Assembly: GCF_014334335.1 (NCBI RefSeq)
Contig: NZ_JACSEU010000001.1
Span: 434,001-498,000 of the forward strand
Direction of reading: 5' to 3'
DNA: 64,000 nt
From: Treponema sp. Marseille-Q3903
GTDB lineage: Bacteria > Spirochaetota > Spirochaetia > Treponematales > Treponemataceae
Positions within the stretch are counted from its first letter, which is position 1. Each line of letters starts with the position of its first letter. Positions 16,460 to 26,714 of the stretch are shown one piece after another. The position numbers were made by a program, and so were the translations under genes. The notes beneath the pieces are model-generated. The model was given only the letters and a program-made list of their open reading frames with translations. It had not been told where the DNA came from and ran no database searches.

Positions 16460-19400
16460 ATGAAAAAGATTTCCAGTTATTTTGGGATTTTAGCTTTTTT
16501 AATACTTGCGTTGGTAACATTTTCATGTGAAATTGGACTTGGAGCTGCAATAGATATCGTTCCGCCAAAAGCGGAAATCTCCAGTCCAAAAGATAGCGCC
16601 ATAATAAGAGGAGATTTTTCACTATTTGGAACATGGGCGGACGATGGAGAACTTGGAAAAGTAGAAGTAGTTTTGCAATCAACGTCAAATTCTTCTTTAC
16701 ATTATAATTTTAAGGGAGAATTTACAGGCAACTTGCCGAACGAAGAAAAAACGTGGAAGTGTTTAATAAATCCTGTGTCTAGTACAAATCCTGTAAAAGA
16801 TGGCGAATATACAGCGACTATTTCTTTTTTTGACAAAGCAGGAAGAGAATCAAAAGTTACAAAGACTTTTACAATAGACAACACCCCTCCGGTTATAGTG
16901 TTGCAGCGGCCCGGAACAAAAAAGGGTCCTGCAAACGCGGATTCTTACGGACAGATATTTTCTCTTGAAGGACAGGGAGCGGACTCAAATAACATAGACC
17001 ATATCGATATTCGAATCTATGATGACAGTGCATGTCTAAACCATCTTAGAACAGTCACACTCAACAACGTTCCGTTGAATATAAAACTAGATGTTGCGAA
17101 ATTCGGCGAAGACGTTTACACCGCAATTTACGGCAGCACCGGAAAAAACGGTGAAAAGAAGTTGTACTGTGAGATTGATTCGTATGATGGCGCACAAAAA
17201 TATCCTACCGAGATAGGAAAAAAGCAGACGGCAGAAGACCTTATCGGAAACAAAACTTCAACATATTATCTGTACGATGACTTACAGAAGGATATCCTAT
17301 CAAAATACAACATTGCACGCCTTTATGAGATGATGAACGGCACGTACAGCCCTTCTGAAGACGGAAGTTCTTCAGGAGAGAGTGCCGAGCAAATTATTGG
17401 GAAGGTAAAAGAAGTTTTATCAGGCAAAGAAGCAAGAGTTGGAATGTTCTCTCTGAATCCAGAAAATAACCCGAGGTTCACTGTAAACGGTAAAGATCCG
17501 CTTCGTGCTGAAAGTTTAAATATAAGGGACGAATCTCAAGGATACTATATTACAAATGAAACTGATATAACTGTAGAAGTGTCGCCGGGACTTGACGGCA
17601 CTCAGCTTATAAATACGACAGAAAGTCCTTTGAAAGTGTATGCAATTGAATGCGACGTCCAAGGTCATGATTTACCGGGAGCAAAAAGAATTTATCCGCA
17701 TGTTGCAAGACCTTCTAAAAAAGCTGGTTCTACATATAAACTTTTTGTAAATCTTGCTCAGGCAACCTCTGCCTCTGAAGACGGCACAACGCATTTAGAG
17801 CTTAGAAAAATGTACAAGTTTGGCGTTGAAGGCAAGGATGCCAAAGGAAACGAAATAATACCTTCTGTAAGCACCGGCTACGGATTTTTCCTTGAATCTG
17901 CGGGGCTCGCTCCACAAGTAACTGTTATAAATAAAACAGACTATATAAAAGATGGGCAGAAAGTTGCGCTCGACGTAAAAATAGATGGAGAACCGCCATT
18001 TGCGATTGTAGTTCTTCAAGACAACGGAACTCCAAACTGGCAAGAGACTCCCGGAACAACTTCGTCAAGTAGCGGTACAGTATCTATAGAGGTAACCCCT
18101 ATTACTAGCCCTGCATCAAGACAGATAAAAGTTCGCGTAACTGATAATTCTGCAAGGGTTACTACAAAAAGTGTTAATTACAGTGTAGATAATTCTGCTC
18201 CTGATGCTCCTATAATTGAATCTCCTTCTACTGGTGCTACAGGAAATAACTCTCTTTCTGGTGCTATGTTCGTGTTTAGCGGCAAGGCAAACGATGCTGC
18301 GACTTCAATTGCAGGCGAAATCTCTTCTGGAATTAAAAAACTCTATTATGCGTTCATGACAAGCGATACATCTCCAACAGACTCGCAGTGGACTACTCAA
18401 TCTGCTTCAAACGGAACTTGGAACATAAATGCAACTTTGCAGACTGGAACTGGCACAAATACAAGCACAACTTTATACGAAGGAAAATATTGGCTTTATG
18501 TAAAGAGCGAAGACGGAGCCGGAAACCAATCTGCTGAAGTAAAACGAGAATTTTTTGTAGATCAGTCAGCTCCTTCGATTGCGGATATAAAACTCAAAAC
18601 TTCTGTGACTCCTCCTGATGTATTTGAACCTCTTGCAGAAGGCACTGTAAAATTTTTCAAAATTCCTTCTGGAAACTTCTCTATAACCGGAAAAGTAACA
18701 GATTCTAATGGGACCGATAGTGTTCTCGTCAACGGCAATGATGTTGGGACTATTGCTTCTGATGGAAGTTGGTCTTATCCTATACCGAGAGCTGAAAACA
18801 GTAAAATTGATTTCTCTATTGTTGCAAAAGATAAAGCCGGAAGGATGACCACACAAAATTATTCAATTTACTGCGATACAAAACCTCCAACGCTCTCTAT
18901 CGCAAATCCTGATGCAGATTTGACAGGTGAAACTTCTCTTGCTGTCGATAATTATACATTCAGCGGCTCTGTAAATGATTTAGGCTCGGGAGTTGATACA
19001 TTAAAATATATGATTTCGCAGGCTGACTTGACTGGCGACTCTGCAATAATAGCTTCCGCAGAGGCGGGAGCAGGCTGGGAAACTTCTTCAAGCTTATCTT
19101 CATTCAGTAAGACAAAAGAGTTCATTGCAGGAACAGCACCACAATCCGGTAAGATACACGAAGGAAAGTGGTATTTGTACCTTTATGCAAAAGACAAGCT
19201 CGGTAATTCTGCTGCTAAAAAGCGCATGTTCTGGGTAGATAAAAACTCACCGACATTTACGCTCGATAATATTCCTTCTGACACAAACCAAGCTGTAGTC
19301 GTAAAAGGAAATGCAAACGATGCGAACGGAATAGAAAATGTAAAAGTAAAGTTTAATCCAAAACCGGCTGGTTGGGCTTCTGATACGGAAACGCTTACTC

Positions 19401-22400
19401 CGACACAATATTCATCTGGAAAAACTTATACGCTTGGTAATTCTGGAAATAATTTACCAGACGGAAAATATACAATCTTGGTTACGGCAACAGACAAAGC
19501 AGGAAAAATCGCAAGCGATACAAAAGAGGTTTGTGTAGATACTGCCGCTCCGGACGGAACTGTTGCTGTTTCAGACACAGCAGATTACACAGAAAGTGAC
19601 AAAAACTGGTACAAAAAGAATTATATAAAGATAAAATTTACACCTTCATCAGATTCAGGTTCTGAAATTGAAGACGTAAAAGCAAAATTGCGTAGCTACG
19701 GCGATACGAACGCATCAGGAACGGAAGACCTTGTAAAAACGACGAGCAGTGGCGTAACATGGTGGGAAGCATCATTGCCTGCTCCGGAACAGGGCAGAAA
19801 TGAAATTTATCTTTTTATAAAGGATAAAGCAGGAAACACCGCTGAGAAAAAATCTCCTGCCACAGCGGATGTTTACATAGATACAGAATCCCCTGATGAC
19901 TGTACCGTATATAATTACGTTTCAGACAGCACAAACTATTCTTCGGAGACTCCGCTTATCGGTTCAAAAACGATTAACGGAAAGATTGCAAGAGAGTTTG
20001 TAATAAAAGCTCTTGATAAAAATAATTCTCAAAATGGAAAATTCTCGGGAATAGGAAAGATTTATTACAAATACAATAACACTCCTACTGATTACATTTA
20101 CGCTCAACAGTTGGGTACATCAGATTATTACAAAATCACTATTCCTGCAAACAACGGCACTACTTTTTATCAGAAGACAGGAACTGTAAAATTTTATATT
20201 GAAGATAAAGTTGGAAATCGTCTTGAGTTCTCTGCATTTAGTTTTGTAATTGATAGCACTCCTCCATCTGTACAGATAAATCCTGTAACAGATACTTTAA
20301 AGGCTTCTGATGGCGATACGACTTCAAACATAGATGTTAATGGAACTTTGAGTATTTCAGGAACTTCCAACGAAATTGCAACAGTCACTCTAAAATATTT
20401 TGCCGGCACGGCAGAACCTTCTGACTGGACAGCTTCAACAGTAAAGACTGCGCCTGTAAATGGAACTACAAGCTGGACTTCTTCTATAAACACGACGACC
20501 TTGGATGACACGAAAAATCTCTATATAAAGGCGTTTGCAAAAGACGAAGCCGGCAACGTCGGAGAATCCGGCACAATGACTCTTTATATAAACCAAGATT
20601 CGGATCGCCCGACAATAACGTTCTCAAATCTTGACCTTTCTGAATCTACAGTTTGGTTAAAGGGAATAAAGACAGTCTACGGTTCAGTATTAGATGATGA
20701 CGGTACAATCACCTCTATTGAATACAAAAACGGTGCAAGCGGAACATACAGCCTGATAACTATTAATAACGGTTCTTGGGAACAGGAAATGCAGGATGGA
20801 CAGAATGATATTTACTTCAAAATTGTAGACAAAACCGGCAAAATATTTGAAACCGGAACTACACTTCAACCTAAACTCAAGAGCGTAAAAGCCGGTGTTT
20901 CAATATTTAAGACAGGAGTTCTTACAATCAAGGTTGATACGACTTCTCCGAGCTACACAAACCTTGAATTTGCTTCAAAGAAAAACGACGGAACAACGTC
21001 TGCATTTGCAAGCGATATAAATTCGCTTGTTTTTGGAGGTAATTATTCAAAAATTCTTGCAAAACTTAAAGCTGATGATGCGAATGGAGTTGCTTCTGTA
21101 ACATTGAGGCTCGGAACTCAGACGCACAATGCGACAATTGAAGGTGCATCTCCAGCGGCTCAGAATGCAAATAAAAACGACTCTGCTCCGCACTCTTGGG
21201 ATTTTGGTGAAATAACAATTCCTAATACCCTTACAGGTCCTACGACTATGCGCCTTATCATCACTGATCAGGCAGGTACAACTCGAGAAGACAACATAAA
21301 CTTTGAAATTGACAATACAAAACCTGTTTTAAGTTTTACAAGCCATATCGACGGGGCAACTGTCTTTGCAACTGCTGACGTTATAGTTCGAGGAAGCGTA
21401 GATTCAAACGACCTTAAAGAATGGAAATATGTGCTTACTAATACAAATGTGCAGCCTACGGTAGGGGATCCAAAATACAAACCGCTTATAAACGGTTCAA
21501 CAAGTTTTACGCTTGTGTTCGACGGAGGTTCATCAACAACTTCAGAAACTCATGCAGAAAAACTGTTCAAGCAGATTTGTACTTTGGAAGGAATATCAGA
21601 AACTCAGTTGCAGGCGGACGACACAATCCGAGACCTATATCTTCACATTTACGGTGAAGATATAGCCGGAAACATCTCTGGCATAAAAACTCTTCATATA
21701 AAGGCAATTCCAAACGGAGATAAACCTACTGTTTCATTCTCTTATCCAGCAACAAATGGAGCTTCCCTTGGTGGAACAATCCGTATTACAGGTACTTCTG
21801 AAATACAACAGAGTGAAGTAGATGCTGTTTATATTCAAATTGATCCGAATCCAAATCTTACATGGGAAAAATCTGAAAACGGAACTTATTATTTAAATGG
21901 TCCTAATAATTATGTAAAATATACAGGCAGACGTTATAAACATGTAAGCGGTAATTACATAGAAGACCTGAACGGTGAATACGTTTTAATTAATTCTACT
22001 TACTCTCGTGCAGCTGATACTATCTATCGTGTAGCAACAGCAACATTTACAACAGGCTGGGGTGCACACCTTACAGCAGTCGCAGGCTCTCATTATCCAA
22101 GGGTAACTGTAAATTATACAGGTGGCAATGAGCAGGCGATAAAGACTGGCGGAAGTGTTTCAAGCTGGAACATTGCCCTGAACTCTTATAATGAACTCAA
22201 TGCTTCAAAAGCGGTAGCCATTAGAATTTTTGCAGTAAGCAAGGCTCACAAGAAGAGCGACTATCAGACAGTTTGGTTTAGAATGGACCCTGACGCTCCT
22301 CAAATCGGAAGCACGACTCCGCTTGAACTTGTTCAGTATAAGGACGATGACATAACAAAACCGATTGTTGCCCACAGAAGTTATGAATCTGATATGTGGA

Positions 22401-25400
22401 TTAAAGGCAAATGGTATCTTAAAGGTTCTGTTACAGACGACAGCGGAATTAAGAGTATAAGATTAAAGGTTGGAAATACAGCACCTGTTGATGTAGTTCA
22501 AATAACCGACGCTCTAAATAATAAAGGTGATGTAAATCCGGCTTATTCTAGTTACGTTACAAAAGGAATCTCTCACGGTACTGCACCGTATGAAAATTAC
22601 GATTATGAACTGAATATTCCTGTAGGCTCTGATACCCCTAATACCTTTGGAATTCTTACTTATGAAATTTCTGCGACAGAAGGTGCTTCGCAGAGTCTTG
22701 GTACAAAACAGACAGTTAAGTTGAATTTTGACAACAAAGCACCTGATTTTGCCGGTACAACTTCGGAAGTTGTTAATAAAACTTCTTGGGCAGATAAACT
22801 TACAACTGAGTTAACTGGAAACGAAGTGGTTCAAAACAATAACGGTAACTATGGATTCTATGGAATTGTAAACGAAGCGAGCGATGCAACAGGAAACCAG
22901 AGCGGATTCAACAGAGTTGCAATGTACTTTACAAGAACAAGACCAGACGGCAAAACATACGTAATAGACCCAATGCGAAAAGGTGGAACAAGCGGACTTG
23001 AAAACTTTATAGAAACAACTCCTGCCAATTTTGAAAACTACAGTTCTGTTTCAAGTGGCGGAGATGGATTGTACTGGCTCAAAGCTCGTCAGTTTACGGT
23101 AAGCGGAAACAATATTTTGACAGCAACCAATACCGGAACAGCTCTGCACGAGAGCATTCGCAGGGGCGGACTTGTAAAGGTAAACGGTGCTTTGTATGTA
23201 ATTGACACTGTGGACAGGACAAACAAGCGTATTACAATAAAAGGCTCGATGGTAGATGGAACTGTAGACGCTTACTTTGCAGTGTGTCAGGTTATAGATA
23301 ATTTTACGCAAGAAACGGGTACGACAAAGGCTTTCGATTGGACAAATCCACTTTCTCCAAGCGCAAACGATGACGGCGACCAGATGATTGAAAGCGTTAT
23401 AGAAAACGGAACAATGGCTACATGTAAAGCATTCCTCGACTCAAAAATGATTTTGGACGGAGATGTAAAAATTCACTTTGTAGCTTTTGACAAGGCTGGT
23501 AACGCTGCATCCAAAGAGTACAACGCAAAAGTACGAAACAATGTGCCACGCCTTTATGGTGTAAAATACGGAACGGACGTAAACGGCAATGGAACAATAG
23601 AAGAAAGCGAATACATAAAAACTTTCAACGATAAATATTCGGCTGTTGTCAGCGGTACAACTTATTACGGTTATGATGGAAACTTAGATACTCCTGTTTA
23701 CAGCATCACTGCGACAGAGCGCCTTACAGTAAAAACGTCTTTAAAAGTTGTTCCGCGCGTTATTGGAGGAAACTTGGGTCTTGGCTACACATACACGTAC
23801 AAGCAGGATCCTGCTCTGCCTGCGACAACCACAACCTCTATTTCAATGTATTCTGGGGCAGGACATCATGATCAGGAGTCTTTGGCTTTGCGTCCAGATA
23901 ACCTTGCAATAGAAATTACACAAAAAGACTTTATCCAGAAAATACAAGATGGCGATCAGGAAATAACGTTCGACTTGTGGGATAAAACTGACGGTACAAA
24001 TCCTGGAACAGACGGCAACAAGGCTCAGATAAAGATTCCGGTAAAGGTTGCAGTTCAGGATGCTGAAGCCCCGAAAGCAACTCTAAAACCGTTCAAATGG
24101 ATAAGCGCAAGCGACAACAGTCTGTATGCAAACTCAAAAAAGAACGGACATATAGAACTGGAGGCGGACTTGCCGACACCGACATTTACTACGGGTGGCT
24201 CAGGTGTATTCGACAGAGATCCGAAAATTTCAGGTATTGTGACTTTTGAAGGAAGTGTAAAAGACAACGTTGTTGTAAAGGAAATTAAAATAAAAATTCC
24301 AAACTACAATAGCGGTAATGCATTTATAATTGCAACAAGGGGTACTGACGGAAAATTGACTTCTACAAATCTTTTGACTCTTAGCAAAGTTGCTCCTGTA
24401 AAAACTTATGATGACTATAAGTTCAGCGGTGCAGACTCAAAGCCTTGGTACTTTGAGGTATTGACGGATAAGTTTGAAGCAGACGGCTCCAACTCCGTAG
24501 AATTCAAATTCCATTTTGATACGCAGAAAATAACTGGCGTCGCAAAGGCAGACATAAAAATTGAGCTTACGGCAAAAGATCGAGGAAAAGCAAGTGTTTC
24601 TGGAACGAATATAAATTATACACCAAACAACTCAACGCCTGGAACAACGCAGACAACGGCGGATACAAACACCGGTTACTACAAAGTTGACGTTGTGCCG
24701 TATATTACAGGGGTAAAAACCGCATTAAACAAAGCTTATGCTGCCGAACCTTCTGCATTTAACCGTTCTGCAACCGGTGGTTATTCGGTACGGCAGGGAG
24801 AAACGATACAGATAGAAGGTTTTAACCTTGGAACAAATGTTGCGAGCGTTACAGTCGAAGGAATGTCAGCAACAACTCTTTCAAACGGCACTGTCGGCGG
24901 AAAAAATGTTTCCAACACGATTACATTGTCATCTGCAAAATCCGGTAACATAAGTTTGATTGTAAACGGAGTAGAAGCACTCAATAATAAGAATGCAGAG
25001 CCAACATTTGAATTAAAAGACGGCAAGTATTCTGTAAAGACAATAGAATACAATGCAGAGAGCAATAACTTGAACAACAATAAACTTACGGACGATAGAA
25101 AACTCTTTGTCTGGAAGTTTACAGATGTTGTATCAGATACTGGTGTAAGGTATCCGACAATGCGTGTAGGTAAAGATAGCGCGCAGACTGTTGGTTTTGC
25201 TTATGACAGCGGAGCACAGGAGTATAAGATGTACCTTTCTTCAAATCTTTCCACAAGTGCTGATTTTACTTCCGATTATTCATTTACACAGTGGTACGAT
25301 ACCGCAGTTGCAGTGGATAAAAACGGTAGAATTTATGGTGCATCGCAAAATGGGGATTCTGGTTCAAACACAGGGAATCAGCGTTACGGTGGAAATTATG

Positions 25401-26473
25401 CAAACGCTTTGTTCTATGCATGGAATACAAAGAGTTCTCCTGGTACAAATAATGATTCAGTTTATTCTGCTTATAGTGATGGTTCAAAGAAAAGAGCTAT
25501 AGAAAGTACTTATAACGGCACTTATTTTAATGGGCAGCGTATTCGTAATCCAAAACTTGTAACTGGAGATAACGGTGATGCTTATCTTGTTTACTATGAC
25601 AGCTCAAACGACCAGATACGCTTTAGGTATGGAAATGTTAGCGGAAGCTCAAGTTATCCAAGTTTTACAGGGGCGTTGGTTAATCATAATGGTAGTAACT
25701 ATGGTTCAGCAGCTAAATATCAAGTTATAGCAGGTGGAACTTCTGCTTCTTCTCCGTCATCACCAACTGGAAATTCGACTCCGCTTGGTGGTACTAATGC
25801 AGACCGAGCTGGAGAGTATTGTGCTGTTGGCTTAAGTACAAAAACAGGCGCAGGTTATGTATCGGGAACTGCTGTTGCAGCGTGGTACGATGCTTCTAAC
25901 CAAAGATTGCTGTTTAGCTATAATACACAACCTAAAAGTACATCAAGTGCAGCTCAATGGGGACAAAATACAATTTCCATCGATTCTGACTTTGCAGGTT
26001 GGTATGTGGATATGATTGTAGACGGAAACGGCGGTATTCACATAGCGTATTATGGGGCTTCAGCCGGAGACTTAAAATATGCATATCTTGAAGATTACAA
26101 AGATACAGAGCCAAAGATTGTAACGGTAGATTCGTATCTTTCTGTAGGTTCAAATATCTCTATAGACGTTTTGGAAAACACTGTCGGGGCTGAAAAGAAA
26201 TACATCCCTTATATTTCATACTTTATGAGTGCATTTACAAAGACCAGTTCTTCTGTAAGAGTGGCTTGGCTTAACACGTCAGATTATTCAAAATTGGACG
26301 GCGCAAAGAAAGACCAATTTACAGGCGATTGGGAAGTGATGACAGTTCCTACTAATCAGGTACCGCTTGATTACACAATTGGTGTTGGAATTAAAAAGAA
26401 TAACTCTAATAAGAACTCCGCTTTGCTCGGGTATGGAACAAAGAATGGTTTACAAACCGCTTCTTTGGAATAA
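16460..26473 (+). CDS. Giant Ig-like repeat lipoprotein A
   Basis: 3337 aa. A lipoprotein signal peptide ends at VTFSC (Cys23), so the protein is probably lipid-anchored at the cell envelope. About fifteen Ig-like modules of 100-150 residues follow, marked by repeated linkers such as IDNTPPVIV (~140), VDNSAPDAP (~575), VDQSAPS (~698), CDTKPPT (~806), VDKNSPT (~926), VDTAAPDG (~1026), IDTESPDD (~1139), IDSTPPSV (~1264), VDTTSPSY (~1493), IDNTKPVL (~1617), MDPDAPQI (~1942) and NFDNKAPDF (~2091). An EF-hand-like loop D-V-N-G-N-G-T-I-E-E-S-E is at 2373-2384. An IPT/TIG-like domain spans ~2745-2870 (RQGETIQIEGFNLG), then a propeller-like tip (~2890-3337; GNGGIHIAYY, GDAYLVYYD). GGAGG precedes the ATG. 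A surface adhesin or glycan-binding role is inference. Confidence 0.85.
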   Translation: MKKISSYFGILAFLILALVTFSCEIGLGAAIDIVPPKAEISSPKDSAIIRGDFSLFGTWADDGELGKVEVVLQSTSNSSLHYNFKGEFTGNLPNEEKTWKCLINPVSSTNPVKDGEYTATISFFDKAGRESKVTKTFTIDNTPPVIVLQRPGTKKGPANADSYGQIFSLEGQGADSNNIDHIDIRIYDDSACLNHLRTVTLNNVPLNIKLDVAKFGEDVYTAIYGSTGKNGEKKLYCEIDSYDGAQKYPTEIGKKQTAEDLIGNKTSTYYLYDDLQKDILSKYNIARLYEMMNGTYSPSEDGSSSGESAEQIIGKVKEVLSGKEARVGMFSLNPENNPRFTVNGKDPLRAESLNIRDESQGYYITNETDITVEVSPGLDGTQLINTTESPLKVYAIECDVQGHDLPGAKRIYPHVARPSKKAGSTYKLFVNLAQATSASEDGTTHLELRKMYKFGVEGKDAKGNEIIPSVSTGYGFFLESAGLAPQVTVINKTDYIKDGQKVALDVKIDGEPPFAIVVLQDNGTPNWQETPGTTSSSSGTVSIEVTPITSPASRQIKVRVTDNSARVTTKSVNYSVDNSAPDAPIIESPSTGATGNNSLSGAMFVFSGKANDAATSIAGEISSGIKKLYYAFMTSDTSPTDSQWTTQSASNGTWNINATLQTGTGTNTSTTLYEGKYWLYVKSEDGAGNQSAEVKREFFVDQSAPSIADIKLKTSVTPPDVFEPLAEGTVKFFKIPSGNFSITGKVTDSNGTDSVLVNGNDVGTIASDGSWSYPIPRAENSKIDFSIVAKDKAGRMTTQNYSIYCDTKPPTLSIANPDADLTGETSLAVDNYTFSGSVNDLGSGVDTLKYMISQADLTGDSAIIASAEAGAGWETSSSLSSFSKTKEFIAGTAPQSGKIHEGKWYLYLYAKDKLGNSAAKKRMFWVDKNSPTFTLDNIPSDTNQAVVVKGNANDANGIENVKVKFNPKPAGWASDTETLTPTQYSSGKTYTLGNSGNNLPDGKYTILVTATDKAGKIASDTKEVCVDTAAPDGTVAVSDTADYTESDKNWYKKNYIKIKFTPSSDSGSEIEDVKAKLRSYGDTNASGTEDLVKTTSSGVTWWEASLPAPEQGRNEIYLFIKDKAGNTAEKKSPATADVYIDTESPDDCTVYNYVSDSTNYSSETPLIGSKTINGKIAREFVIKALDKNNSQNGKFSGIGKIYYKYNNTPTDYIYAQQLGTSDYYKITIPANNGTTFYQKTGTVKFYIEDKVGNRLEFSAFSFVIDSTPPSVQINPVTDTLKASDGDTTSNIDVNGTLSISGTSNEIATVTLKYFAGTAEPSDWTASTVKTAPVNGTTSWTSSINTTTLDDTKNLYIKAFAKDEAGNVGESGTMTLYINQDSDRPTITFSNLDLSESTVWLKGIKTVYGSVLDDDGTITSIEYKNGASGTYSLITINNGSWEQEMQDGQNDIYFKIVDKTGKIFETGTTLQPKLKSVKAGVSIFKTGVLTIKVDTTSPSYTNLEFASKKNDGTTSAFASDINSLVFGGNYSKILAKLKADDANGVASVTLRLGTQTHNATIEGASPAAQNANKNDSAPHSWDFGEITIPNTLTGPTTMRLIITDQAGTTREDNINFEIDNTKPVLSFTSHIDGATVFATADVIVRGSVDSNDLKEWKYVLTNTNVQPTVGDPKYKPLINGSTSFTLVFDGGSSTTSETHAEKLFKQICTLEGISETQLQADDTIRDLYLHIYGEDIAGNISGIKTLHIKAIPNGDKPTVSFSYPATNGASLGGTIRITGTSEIQQSEVDAVYIQIDPNPNLTWEKSENGTYYLNGPNNYVKYTGRRYKHVSGNYIEDLNGEYVLINSTYSRAADTIYRVATATFTTGWGAHLTAVAGSHYPRVTVNYTGGNEQAIKTGGSVSSWNIALNSYNELNASKAVAIRIFAVSKAHKKSDYQTVWFRMDPDAPQIGSTTPLELVQYKDDDITKPIVAHRSYESDMWIKGKWYLKGSVTDDSGIKSIRLKVGNTAPVDVVQITDALNNKGDVNPAYSSYVTKGISHGTAPYENYDYELNIPVGSDTPNTFGILTYEISATEGASQSLGTKQTVKLNFDNKAPDFAGTTSEVVNKTSWADKLTTELTGNEVVQNNNGNYGFYGIVNEASDATGNQSGFNRVAMYFTRTRPDGKTYVIDPMRKGGTSGLENFIETTPANFENYSSVSSGGDGLYWLKARQFTVSGNNILTATNTGTALHESIRRGGLVKVNGALYVIDTVDRTNKRITIKGSMVDGTVDAYFAVCQVIDNFTQETGTTKAFDWTNPLSPSANDDGDQMIESVIENGTMATCKAFLDSKMILDGDVKIHFVAFDKAGNAASKEYNAKVRNNVPRLYGVKYGTDVNGNGTIEESEYIKTFNDKYSAVVSGTTYYGYDGNLDTPVYSITATERLTVKTSLKVVPRVIGGNLGLGYTYTYKQDPALPATTTTSISMYSGAGHHDQESLALRPDNLAIEITQKDFIQKIQDGDQEITFDLWDKTDGTNPGTDGNKAQIKIPVKVAVQDAEAPKATLKPFKWISASDNSLYANSKKNGHIELEADLPTPTFTTGGSGVFDRDPKISGIVTFEGSVKDNVVVKEIKIKIPNYNSGNAFIIATRGTDGKLTSTNLLTLSKVAPVKTYDDYKFSGADSKPWYFEVLTDKFEADGSNSVEFKFHFDTQKITGVAKADIKIELTAKDRGKASVSGTNINYTPNNSTPGTTQTTADTNTGYYKVDVVPYITGVKTALNKAYAAEPSAFNRSATGGYSVRQGETIQIEGFNLGTNVASVTVEGMSATTLSNGTVGGKNVSNTITLSSAKSGNISLIVNGVEALNNKNAEPTFELKDGKYSVKTIEYNAESNNLNNNKLTDDRKLFVWKFTDVVSDTGVRYPTMRVGKDSAQTVGFAYDSGAQEYKMYLSSNLSTSADFTSDYSFTQWYDTAVAVDKNGRIYGASQNGDSGSNTGNQRYGGNYANALFYAWNTKSSPGTNNDSVYSAYSDGSKKRAIESTYNGTYFNGQRIRNPKLVTGDNGDAYLVYYDSSNDQIRFRYGNVSGSSSYPSFTGALVNHNGSNYGSAAKYQVIAGGTSASSPSSPTGNSTPLGGTNADRAGEYCAVGLSTKTGAGYVSGTAVAAWYDASNQRLLFSYNTQPKSTSSAAQWGQNTISIDSDFAGWYVDMIVDGNGGIHIAYYGASAGDLKYAYLEDYKDTEPKIVTVDSYLSVGSNISIDVLENTVGAEKKYIPYISYFMSAFTKTSSSVRVAWLNTSDYSKLDGAKKDQFTGDWEVMTVPTNQVPLDYTIGVGIKKNNSNKNSALLGYGTKNGLQTASLE

Positions 26474-26539
26474 CTGTAGGTAGGAAGATTTTATCCAATG
26501 CCCCCACGCAATTTTGTATGAGAGCATTTTTTATGCAAA

Positions 26540-26670
26540 CCCGCTGTCCGCCTGCGAGCTTACAGCGTAAGGGATAGTAGCACCGCAGTCCCGAGCGCAA
26601 GCTAGGGATGAGCCGCGCAAGACGGCGAAGTGCGAATAGCCCGACCCTTTGCCATGCGCAAAGGGGTACG
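26540..26670. repeat. GC-rich multi-hairpin intergenic element
   Basis: About 130 bp, far richer in GC than its surroundings, with four hairpins in series: CGCTGT/ACAGCG (26542-26567), TCCC-G-AGC with GCAA loop and GCT-A-GGGA (26589-26608), GCCG/CGGC (26612-26626) and CCCTTTGC/GCAAAGGG (26645-26665). It lies between the giant gene A stop and the fic stop and is absent after giant gene B. It looks like a dispersed REP-type element; copy number elsewhere is unknown. Confidence 0.5.
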
Positions 26671-26714
26671 CCCGTAAATGTGTTTTGCAACAGGTTTTTC
26701 ACCCGTTGATATTT

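Noticed and set aside
18180-22740. Regularly spaced repeats in giant gene A as a CRISPR or tandem DNA repeat array
   Set aside because: Repetition is at the protein level (VDxxxP linkers every 100-150 residues) in a continuous reading frame; the DNA is not repeated exactly and no cas genes are present.
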